A stretch of 64,000 bases of DNA from Bagarius yarrelli. Its lineage: Eukaryota; Chordata; Actinopteri; Siluriformes; Sisoridae. Under the pieces are notes generated by a model, which was given only the letters and a program-made list of their open reading frames with translations, ran no database searches and was not told where the DNA came from. The DNA lies in contig VCAZ01000005.1 in assembly GCA_005784505.1 (NCBI GenBank), positions 3,212,501 to 3,276,500 on the forward strand. The letters run 5' to 3'. Shown here piece by piece: positions 50,001 to 62,000 of this stretch; the first letter of the stretch is position 1, and each line of letters opens with the position of its first letter. The translations under genes were made by a program, and so were the position numbers.

Positions 50001-53000
50001 GAAATGAATGTTTATCATTTGCACACAAACAATAACTTTTGTAGCTTAAACAAAGATTCATTGTATTTAATCTACACAGTGACATGCATTACAAAAAACT
50101 AAAATGTATTAATCATATTAATTAGTCTTTTTATGCAAAAGCAAAGTGTGTTTCTTTCCATATGCTGTAAAAAATTTGGTTCACTGATTATACTTTCTCA
50201 CTAAATTTTTCTTTTTCTCTGCATTATTTCGTTATTTTCTGTGCTGTCCGATTGTCATTATCTCACCTTTTTTTGATACGAAAAAATAATGTTTGGCAGC
50301 AGTCAAATGTCTGTGGTAATTCTGAAAATAGACTAGAACAGCGGTACCCGAACTATTTATAATAAGCCCCCCTTTTGCAAAACCAGAAAAAATTCAGTGC
50401 ATCTATATAAATATCAAACTAGACATTCCTTATTATAACTCCCTTACCCCCCCACCCCAGGGGACGCACCCACCATAATAGTTCATTACTGCACAACAAA
50501 AGTGCTGATGATTTTTTTTTAATCTTCCTGAATTTGCAGAATTTTTAATTTCTCTTTGTTTTCTTGGTTATAAATGGCTTTTTAGGGGTTGCTTTAATAC
50601 TTTATTTTTTAACCTATTAAATATTAGTCCATTTTTGCACCCTGTGTCTTTTTTAAATATTTAATATACCTGAAAGATTAGACTCCATACGTACTTCCAC
50701 TTTGTACTGAGCTATGCATTATGGTTTGCCTTCCTTGCAGTTCTTGCCCGAGTTGATCTCAGTGACCTACGCTGTCATCTCTCATCCCCCAAGCTGTTGC
50801 TCATGTGTGTGAAGTTGACTGCATGACCCTTTTCTCACTTTCCTTCCTTGCTCTCTCTTACCTTAGATGAGTCCAGCCTGAAGATGAACAGTGTGAAACA
50901 CATCCCTCAGACCTTGGCCAGCCACACACACACTCTGCAGGAGGTCCACAGTTCACACACACACGCTGCAGATATGCTCAGGCCAGACCCACGTGACACT
51001 TTCTATAAGAGTGAGTGTTCCTTTTCGTGTGCATGTGTGTTTGATATTTTGTAATAATCTGTAATAATCAGTATATGCTACATATATTGCCACACTCGCT
51101 TTGATTTTGTTAATCAAGGATCACATCCTAATTTGCAAAATGACGTCCACTGTCTTTACTGCATCTAGTTCCTTTGAGATTTTTGTTTATATTTTGTCCC
51201 AGCAAAAACAGACCAGCTCAACGTATAACAGTGTGCATCTTGTTGAAACTAAGGGATATTTCTAGTGAAAATGTTTTACTTGTTTCGGTAGGATTTTGTG
51301 TCCCTTTTTGATCTGTGTCTTTTAGAGCTAAAATGTGACAATAAATTTCCTTTCATATACAATTTATAGCCAAAAGTTTATGGACACCTTACCAGCACAA
51401 TGCCCTTGCTTTGTGGCCATGTTTCACAAACTGTTTCCACAAAAGCTATCTGTGGACGCCTATTTATTACGTGTATTTCTCATTGTGAGACACGACCGCA
51501 CCTGTAAGATTGATGATGCACCTACAATGCACAGACCCTATTAAAAATAAACAAAAATAAATAAAAGCAGAAAAGATTAGAAACATACACAGCAGCTGCA
51601 CCCGCAATATATTGGGATAACTGGAGTGCTGTAACAATCATTCATATACAGATTCATATACAGATTCCACATAGCCACATATCTCTCCAAATTGCTTGCA
51701 ACCGATAGAAACTCAAAAAAATTGTCCTTAAAATGTCCCATTTTAATGATGCTCTTACAATCTACTATTGTTTAAATGCTTATTAGACATTTTGCATGAC
51801 TTCAAATAGGCTACATAAAGTTTCAAATATTCTAATATCTATGGTAATTAATTGTTTAAATCTGACTAAACATTTTAACATGTAGGCAAGCTGATCGGAA
51901 GAAAAAGCAACGCAACCCCTAATAGCCGATCTGGCCTAAGCAGCCAATTGGTAAATCTCAAACAGGGCACCTGACTTAAACACAACACATCTGGTTGCTT
52001 TGCTGCTTCCTTAGCAACACACCTCCTCCCCATCTCCTTCTGTAACTATGCTAACTTAAACAGTACCATTTTGTTGTCATTGTTTTTGTGATGCTCTCCT
52101 ATTCTTAAAGTAGAAGGGTCGCCCCCCTGAGAATGCTGCTGTTTTCCTGTCTAGACTTTTCATAGAGCTCATGAAAAGACAGGGAATTACCACCACATGG
52201 CAGTTAGAGTCGAGCTAAAGGTTGCCTATTAATTCTCTTTTTTAACTTAACAGGACCTAACTGAGTTACAATTAATACTGCCTTTTTTTGCTTTCTTCTT
52301 AGTGTTGTACATAAGTGGCAGTAGTGGCTCAAATGGTTAAGTTGCTGATCTAAAGACCAGAAACACCTGGGTTCAAGCCCCACCACTGGCAAGTCAACCA
52401 CTGTTGGGTCCTTGAGCAAGACCCTTACCCCTTCCTGCTCCAGGGGCGCTGTATCATAGCTGACCCTGTGCTCTGTCCCCAACTTACTAAGATGGGATAT
52501 GCGAAAAATGCATTTCATTGGCTCTGTACATGTACCTATGACAATGAAGTTGAATATTTATTTTATTAGTGCGCCCAATTTTTTTTTACCTGGTCCCACA
52601 ACACTTATTGCAACCACAGCAAATGTAGACAATCGAATATGCAATCAATATATTAAAATAATTTGTTTTTTAACAAAACAAGATTAGTTTTTTTTCTAAA
52701 CCAATTGTGATTGTTTTAATAATTAGATTGTATAACATTAACAGTGAACCTGATTCATTTATATGGTAAACCACACTGCAAAATCCGACAATTCTGGGAA
52801 CTATAATAATAGTAGCTTTGTCTTACTCTTTGATGTCAGTAAATGACATGGTTATGTTCAAGACATCATTTGTATTCGTTCTGTAATGACACCATGACAG
52901 TGTTTATCAGAACCTAGACCTTTGGATTCTGCTCCAGACCTGTCTGAATGTTTGTCCTCAGTGTTGTCAAGCAAGTAACCTTTCCAGCTGACAGGCTGCA

Positions 53001-56000
53001 CACTGTCCTCTCTGAATTTTATTTCAGTTTTGTCAGAGGACACAGTGTATCCTGTGCAAGATGGTTTACTTTGTTGCTGATTTACATGATCATGACTGTT
53101 TGTCTGCATTCCAAATATTCTAACTACTCGTTCGCCTATGTGATGCAGGTATAGTCAAGTCAAGTCACCTTTATTTATGTAGAGCTTTTAACAATCAAGA
53201 TTTACATTTACAGCATTTGCAGACACTCTTGTCCAGAGCGACATACAAAAGTACTTTGAGTCAAAGTAGCTTTACAAAATCAAATTTTAGAACAGTGTTC
53301 AAATACAAGGACAATAGTTAAAAATTAGAGCCCCCAACTAGGCAAGCCGGAGGCAACAGCCCCAAGGAACCAAAACTCCATCAGTGACAGAATGGAGAAA
53401 AAAATGGTAGAAACCAGACTCAGTCAGTGGGCCAGTTCTTCTCTGACCAGACGAACCAGCAGGTTGTTTCAAGCTTCAGCAAGGTAAATCCTGCAGAGGA
53501 CTCATCTGCTTCCTGTGGCTTTGTCTGGATGGCCATCTAGAAAACAGTGTCTTCACTGGGGATCTGTCCATGGGAATCATCGTCTCCAAGTGCTGATCCA
53601 CCATCTGGGCTGGATACGGACCCTTAAACAGAGTTAACCCTTAAACAGATTTGAATAATGGAACTGTGTAAGCGTGGTGGCTTAGTGGTTAGCATTGTTG
53701 CCTCACAGCAAGATGGTCCTGGGTTCGTTTCCTGGGCAGGTTTCCTGGAGTTTACATGTTCTCCCTGTGGGTTTAAGCTGGTATGGAAGATGAATGAATG
53801 AAATGTGTAAGTGTGTTATATGTAAGACAGGTTAAAGAGATGGGTGTTTAATCTTGTTTTAATCTGACAGTGTGTGTCTGCCTCTTGAACAGTGTTGGGT
53901 AGGTTAAGGTTTATACTTAAACTATACTATATTACAACATGTGGAGCCTAGACACAGATTATCTCTGAGTCTGTCTACTTACTAATGCTAATTACTAGGC
54001 TGCAGGTTTTGGTTTGGTGCATGCAGGTACAGAATTTTCTAATGTTATTTGACTTATTTAAATCATGTTACTACAAAAAAAACTATTTAAGCACATAGTT
54101 TAATGTACATCATAAAAAACAAAGTTGGTCATATTACCACAAATTCAGCTCAGACTCGGCTATATGGATTTGCTACTATTCACTATTTTCATTTTATTTG
54201 CATATACATCAGTTAAAACTCTGATACATTTATTGTATTAGTTATGAAACATACCGGAATTTATACTGCAATAAATTAAGGGCATAAAAAAAAATCCCGC
54301 AGAACTACATCCATGATTCAACAAAAATTGTCACAAATCACAGGCGGGTTGATGAAAGAGCAAGCGTAAGTCTATAAAAATCCTCTTCGACAGGCGGATT
54401 TGTAATCAGAAAACCAGCAGAGGTGAAATCGATCAAGTAAACAAAGAAATAGAAAAAAAAAAAAAAAAAAAAGATAAAAATGGACGACTTAAATAACCAG
54501 AAAATACATTACAGAACAAAGATTTAGTGCTGCAAATAAAATCTATAGTCAGGTTAAATAGATGGAGAGGGAGAACTACTAAATAGAAAACAGGTGAAAT
54601 ATTTTGCAGTTATAGGGGTCACGTCTCAGAAAGAAAAAAAAGTGTAGAGCCACAGCTGCCAAAAACACATAATAATTAGTTGCTTTTGTTTACTCTGTTT
54701 ATTTATTGTTTAATAGGTGTTGAAGGCCACAAATAATTAATCTGTAGTTGTTTCAGTTGATACATCATTAGATTTATAGAAAAAAATGCACATCTGCTCA
54801 AAAGCTCATTAGTGTTTTTTATACTACCTCAATGATATAAATGATATAAATCTTTTTCTGTACTGATTAATTATTTTGTAAATCCCAATATAGTTATTAA
54901 CATTTTAGATTTAAAGTCCTGTTTTTATCATTTTCATTATCACTTTATTAATATTTTATTTCTTATTATTATCGTTGTCTTTTTCCCCATTAACTGCACA
55001 TAAACATATGCCACGGTGTGTGCAAAAAAAAAAATACTGTTATTTTCGCATTTTTTTACCTCTTTATACCCAGAACACATTATTTTTAACTTTAATACCA
55101 ATTATTTTTCAATTTTATTTTGGAAACAAGGTCTGATTTAAGGTCTGGGTATAATTTACAGCTTGAGCAACTCTGGGCTTGATTCATGGAGCAGTCATTG
55201 GAGTGTGATGTTAAATCAAATTTTGCTGCATGGGCTTCAGCTTTCATCCTTCATCTTGTATTTCCATGTTATGTGTGTATATTTGCATGAATTGCATTTT
55301 TGTTGTGAGATTAAAAAAAAAATAGTAAAGTATTTTATTCGGGAGGCTAACCAGATTTGAGAAAAAAAAACGTGAGGTCCTAATTAGTATAAAATGAAAT
55401 ATTAAAATTCATATAAAATAGAAATAAATTTGTATAAATGTGCAGTAAATTTTCTGAAAATTGCTGCGAATAAAAGTCTAGTAAAAGATAGAAATTCATG
55501 TAAGCATGTAAGATTAGCATGTTGATGCTAAACCATTTTATCTTTATTTAAGTTTACTGCATGCACAAATGTGATTATCAACATTATTTCCAAACTTGAC
55601 TGTCTCACATACTATTACTCACATACTACCTGTTATATCTAACTAACCTTATTAAACTCATTGTTATTTTAAACTATTTTAACATTCAATTGTTTTAATA
55701 ATATTATTGTTTTAATATTAAACTTAATGCTAAATGTATATTTACACAGAAACCTCTAATGCTGCATATTTTTGTACAATCATATTTTTAATCCAGTGAT
55801 GTATGGAAATTTTTGCGTTTCAGGATACAGCTAAACGGTTACAATTCATAGCAAATGTTAATAAACCAATTCAACTTTATGGTTTACTGAATTTAATTTG
55901 ATTAATTATATTTTATCCCGTCTTAGTTCCCATGATGAATCAATCCAGACTGGAGAAGGTGCTGCCATCTTGTGTTTACTCCCCAACATACGTAGTGAGA

Positions 56001-59000
56001 GATTTCCCCATCGCACGCTACCAGGGTCTGCAGTTTGTAAGTATCTACATACTAACTCTATACTAACTGTATGAGCTGAGTTTGTGAACTCTTTACCAGC
56101 ATATTCATAACTTTGTTCTTTACAAACTGTTTCCAAAACGTTGCAAGCACACATTTTCATACTGTCCAATTAGAATTTTTTCTTCACTTGAACTAAGAGA
56201 TTGTTCTAGCATGACAATGCATCTGTGCGCAAAGCCCCTGAGCTCTCTAAGAACATGGTGCATTATGGTTGGTGTGATAGAACTTAAGTGTTTAGAACTT
56301 CAGACCTCCACACCCAACATTAGTGCCTAATTTCAATAATATCATTATGGCTACATAAATCTAAAAATAAAATAAAAGTCTTCAGAGAAGTGTAGAGGTT
56401 ATTATAGAAATCAAAATGAATCTGGAATAAGACCTTATCACACCTATGGATGTGACTGTCAGCTATCCCAATACTTTTGTTTATATATTTCTATATTATA
56501 TAATGGTGGGGAAGTGGTGGCCCATGGTTAAGGTGTTGGACTACTAACCTGAAGGTTGTAGGTTCGATTCCCAGCTCCACCAAGGCACCACTGCTGAGCA
56601 AGGCCCTTAACCCCCAATTGCTTAGTTGTATAAATAAGATAAATGTAAGTCGCTCTGGATGATGTAAATGTATTTGTGTTGATGCAGATTTACAGAAAAC
56701 CTGAAAGAGGCCATGTTTTTACTAACCTCCTGATATAATTTGGTGTTAATTCTTAATCATCCATTTAGGTGTATCTGTCCTACGTCTATCCGAATGACTT
56801 CACCAGACTCACTCATATGGAAAAAGATAACAAATGCTTCTACAGGGAATCACCAGTGTACCTGGAAAAGTACATTTTGCCTATTTATGACTAATATTAT
56901 TATTCATTCTAACATATACGTTATGTATTTATAGATGTCAGGAGTCAGTGGTCTTTAAATGTTTCACCTTGTGTTTAAACAGGTTCGGCTTCTATAAATA
57001 CATGAAGATGGATGAAGAGAACGACGACAGGCCTCTTTTCTTTCCAAATCCTGATGGTTTGTGTTGTGACATATTTTAGAGCAGTTTTAAGAGAGCAGTT
57101 AACTTTTGGAATCTCTTTAAAATCTCATTTGTCGGTGATGCAGATATTACAGTCTGTGGGATCCAGTTTTAAAGTTTATTAAAAAGAGAAATTATGCTAC
57201 TAGTAATTTTTTTTAGCCCCAGACTCACTGACGTTGAGTTATTTTCCATAACACATTTTAAATGTGATCAATCGGGGTAAATGGCAAATATGAACTACAA
57301 ATAATGCTTGTAAGTGAGCTAAAGTAAAAAATCTTTTAAGTGTTTTTCCAGAAATTGTTATGTCTTTTTTGATTAAAAGCCCAACGCAATGGCTCCACCA
57401 GACCTGTGATTACTGTCTCGGTAACAAAAACAAAAATTTTCCTTGCACATTTTTTAGACTTTCTAGAAGAAGAGGAAGGTGTAGATTTAGATGGAGACTC
57501 AGTCAACTCGAATCACCATCCATTTAGGAGGGCAAGTAACACCAGCATGTCCAATCAGCTCTCAAGTTCTTCATTCATCTCCAGTAAGGAGCAAACAGGC
57601 GGAGACTCAAAAGGTCACGATTTTAACCAGGAACATTTATACTCACACTTTATAGCAAAGCAAACTAGAAGAAAGATTAAGGGAGAAGACCATAACAGGA
57701 ATGATGATGGCTACTATAAACACACCTCACCAGAAGGCAAACGCAGAAGATCAGAAAATGACAAGAAGCTGATTCAACATAGACACATCATTAAGGCAGA
57801 ACATGAGGCGCGCACAGACCAGAGAGAAAGTGTAGAAGAAAGAAATGACATGACAGCACAAGTTCATGCGCAGCGCTCTTTAAAGTGGATTCCGTTAAGC
57901 CCTGTGCAGCAAAGCAACAACAAGGCTCCTTTAGTGCTGACAAAAACGTTCATGAATTCCCAGCGATCCTCGCTATACACGCCGATGAATCGTGTTCCGA
58001 ACAATCCTACGTCTCAAAATAAAAAGGTTAAGTCGGGTAAAATCTACCTGACTAAACCCCATCCACCAAAAAGTACTCCAAAGCCACCTGTGGAAATCTT
58101 TCCTGGGGTATTTTTGTACCAAACTGCAAGTGGCAACAAGCTTGTGGATTTCAGTTCCAGGTGGAAATCCATGAAAAGACATGATTCCTGGCCATTGATG
58201 CTAGACCATAATTTACTGACACAGCAACTAAAGCACCATGCCTTCCGCTCATCTACTATACAAAGAGTAAAGGATATCCCGTCCTCCTCCACAACATCAA
58301 CTGACTTTCCTCTATCAAGCTCATTCCTTACAGGGACAAAGTCATACCATGAAAGACCAGCTGTGGAGATCAAGGCCACCACCACTTCAGAGATGGTGGA
58401 GGAGTCTCAGCAGACTGAGGGTGCTCAGCGGAAGGAGGACGCCACGTCTGAGTACAGCTACGAGGACGACGACCCACGACCCAGCTGGAGTGAGGAGGCC
58501 ATCAACTGGCAGCGTACTTTTAGCGTGAATCCCGTGGACTTCGAGCTGCTCAGGTCAGACTGGAATGATTTGAGGTGCAACGTGTCTGGAAATTTGCAGC
58601 TGGCTGAAAGCGAGGTGCTCGAGGTGATCTCACAGTATGTAGAACGGATAAACAAATGGAACAGAGGGTGAGTGTTCCTTTTTCTGTTTATTCTTGTAAA
58701 GTTTTTTTTTGTAGCAAAAAAACTGCATTAAAGTTGTATATTTTTTTATTATTATATTTTTTTTATTACAAACCCAAGAAGGAATTTGTTTTATAAATAT
58801 TCACTAGCAGGCTTGCTAGGCAGGATGTCTATACAGCATTATTATACTGTAAGACACAATCAAATCATACCTTTACCTGACATATTAAACATTGTGCAGG
58901 CTCTGCTGCTTAGTGCTGATTCGTCGGTTTAATAATTACCCTTATACCCTTTCATTTTCTCTCATTCACTTCCTGATTTCTCGCACTCCGTTGTTTTCTC

Positions 59001-62000
59001 TCCTGTTTTGGCTCTGCATAGAAAAATCTTATTGACCCAATCATTCAAAAAATATACTTTTATGTGATCCTATTTTGTAGTCGCATTCTGAGGTCTTTAC
59101 CTTGATGTAAATGAAAATTAATACATGGCCTATTACAGAATGATGTAACTGTTTCCTGACTAAAAAGGTAACCCTTTGGAAGCCGTTTTGGATTTAGACA
59201 TTCCAGGTATTTTGGGAATTGCTGGGAAATATAGAAAAATGATGACTCTTTTGTTTCATGTTTCTCTTCTTTTGTCAAGCTTTTATAACATTTACAGTTA
59301 CGGCATTTGGCAGATTCTCTTATCCAGAGCAATAAGATTTCGCTTTGAATTTATCTATTTTATACAACTGAGCAATTAGGGGTTAAGGGCCTTGCTCAGG
59401 GGTGCTGGAAATCAAACCCTGATCTTTCAGTTAGCAGTCCAATACCTACCACTTCCCACATTATATAATATTATATTATTATAATCACAAATCACAATTC
59501 AATTTCTGTCTAATTTTATTTATTAAATATATTAAAAGCAGTCAGATTTATACCAACCAAGCCACCACTGTTGGGCCCCTGAGCAAGGCCCTTAACCCCT
59601 AATTACTCAGTTGTATATAATGTAAGTCACTCTGGATAAGGGCGTCTTCCAAATGCTGTAAATGTAAATACAGCAACTGCAACATAATAATAATAATAAT
59701 ATTATAATTATTACATTATTTAATTATATTGAATTAATAACTAACAACAGCGTAGTAGTGGAAGTATTGTTGGCCTTGGTTCTGTATGAAGAAGTAGAAA
59801 AAAAGAAAAGAAAAATTATAAGCACTGTATTGTGGTTCTTTACCACAGACTATTCTTCATGAGCATGATATATGAATAAGGCCTACATTTTTTTTCAGTA
59901 AACTAAATCCTAAATGGGTCATCTTTCTCCCTCTCTCTCTTTCTCTCTCTCTCTCTTTTTCTCTCTCAGGATTTACTCCCTCCTCCGCGTTGTGAACGTT
60001 GAGAAGCGCAGAGATCCTGCACGGGGAAGTCGTTATTTAGTGGAGCTAGAGCTGTTGGAGGCTGGGGAAAAAGTAGTACGCTTGTCTGAGTACATCTATT
60101 TCCTTCACCAGCGCAGCCGCCATGAAGAAATCATAGAGCCCAGGGAAGTCATCACTCCATCCACCCCCACTGTGCCCTCCAAATCACCAACCAGCAGCAG
60201 CTCCAGTGCACAGTCTCTCTCCTCCACGGCTCGGAGAAGTCAATGGCCAAAGCCGCTGCTCTGTCAGCCTGTCATGCTGCAGTGGAGACATGACGTCATG
60301 GTGCACATTGTGGTGCCAGGTACAAAATCTATATTTTGATTGGTGCTTCCCTTTACACATGGTGCATACAAGTGGTATTTAGCCTCGACAAGTGAAATGT
60401 TTCTCTCCCTCTGTAATGCCACGCCGTGTTGCATTGCGTTTTGGTATAGAATTGATGGTTTCTATAATTGCAACGTGAAAGTGGTGGTATTAAGAGGTGG
60501 ATTAAGTTGGGTAAGTCCCCACTGAAGGCCCAGGTACCAAATGCACTGCCCGCCACTATACAATGTACAAGGTGCCCATTGCTCAGCTCTTGCACTTCAC
60601 AACAATATGAAGACTTACAGTATTGTTTTTTTTAAAGCTTAGATTTAATTTTAAATATTTGTTTTAGATCAAGATCTTGTTTTTAATTTTAACAACGCTA
60701 TTCTCAGATCGTTTATGCGCAGTTGGATTAACGTCTGATGCATATACTGTAGCATTAACACAGGAAACTGGTTCAGGATTTTTAAAGTGAGTCTAATTAG
60801 TTGGATCACATTTCTGAAAGACGTGTTGCGTTTCTTTCACGCTTATGATGTGAAGTTCACAGTATAGACTGATTCATTTGCACATATTTTAAATAAGCAA
60901 TCTGTGGTCGCAAGCCGGTCTGTTTTCGTAGGACCAATTTTAGTATTTAGCAATTTTAGTATTAGGCAAATTTAGCATTTGCCTAATAATTCTGCACTCC
61001 CTCGCTGTTGCTGTGCACCTAAGTTTACGTCAAACGCCACCAACAATTCAATGATGTACGACTTGCATTGACAGGTGAAAATCCGATCTTTCTGCTTACA
61101 TTCACAGACGCAAATACACATATTATTCATGTTCGATTTATTACCACAAACGAATGAGGCCTAAAACAGATCTAAAAATATCAGAATCCATGTGATTTTT
61201 TCCCACTTACACCATTTGGCAGACGCCCTTATCCAGAGCGACTTATAATATTTCTTGTTATACAACTAAGCAATTGGGGGTTAAGGGCTTTGCTCAGGGG
61301 CCCAGCAGTGGTTGCTTGGTGGGGCTGGGAACCGAACCCGGGTCCTCAATTGGTAGTCCAACAACTTAACCACTTCGCTACCACTCCCCTACATGGTCAT
61401 TAGTCATATTCCAAACAGAATTGGGACATTGTACACATGCAGTGTAAATGCAGCCTTAATATTGCATTAGTAATTATTATTTCGACCTGGTTGGTGTTTT
61501 TGGAAATGTAAACATGTTCAGGCTGTACAAAGTGCTGCTCCTTTCAAAGAAAAGCAATTGACTTTCTGGCTCCGTCTCTGGCAGTGAAGAACCAAGCGCG
61601 CTGGGTTCAGCAATTCATCTTTGACATGGAACACCTGCACCGAGAGACCGCGGATGAGAACTTCAGCATCATCATCGTAGACTTTGAGAGTGAAGACATG
61701 GATGTAGAGCAGGCCTTGAGAGACAGTACAGTGCCCAGGTGAGCTCCTGCTTACTCTGTCCTACTTACATAAACATTAACGTCTGAGTGAATGGGGTTCC
61801 TTATAGGAACTCGCCTACAGTAGCTCCATTTGTCATGCGATTGTGTATTTTGTTGTGAAGAGCTCTGCTTTCATGTACTGTGTGTGTGTATGAGTGCAGG
61901 TACGAATATCTGCGGCGTGTGGGAAACTTTGAAAGATCTTCTGGACTACAGATAGGAGTGAACACCATAACGGTAAGCACACATGACATGACATAAGCTA

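Larger units (their letters stand above)
47147..50866 (+). other. Intron between E7 and E8
   Basis: It contains SINEs A and C (47779-48312), a 'TGGACACC' element (48478) and repeats at 49852 and 50338. 48900-49450 has no assigned repeat. Confidence 0.88.
51011..55926 (+). other. Intron between E8 and E9
   Basis: It contains a 'TGGACACC' fragment (51359), SINE A (52315), a LINE-like repeat (53155) and SINE C (53675). From 53810 to 55926 it is AT-rich with poly-A at about 54450 and nothing recognised. Confidence 0.88.
56037..56768 (+). other. Intron between E9 and E10
   Basis: Most of it is made of a 'TGGACACC' element and a family B SINE. Confidence 0.9.
58668..59969 (+). other. Intron between E12 and E13
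   Basis: It holds two family B SINEs facing each other (59283-59460 and 59560-59672), an (ATA)n run near 59685 and a TC-rich acceptor tract. Confidence 0.9.

Noticed and set aside
52315..52390. tRNA gene
   Set aside because: Box A and box B-like motifs are present, but the sequence continues into a repeated SINE body and the cloverleaf is not intact. The same holds for the other SINE heads.
58044..58385. 113-codon minus-strand ORF within E12
   Set aside because: Antisense shadow of the b4galnt4 coding exon.
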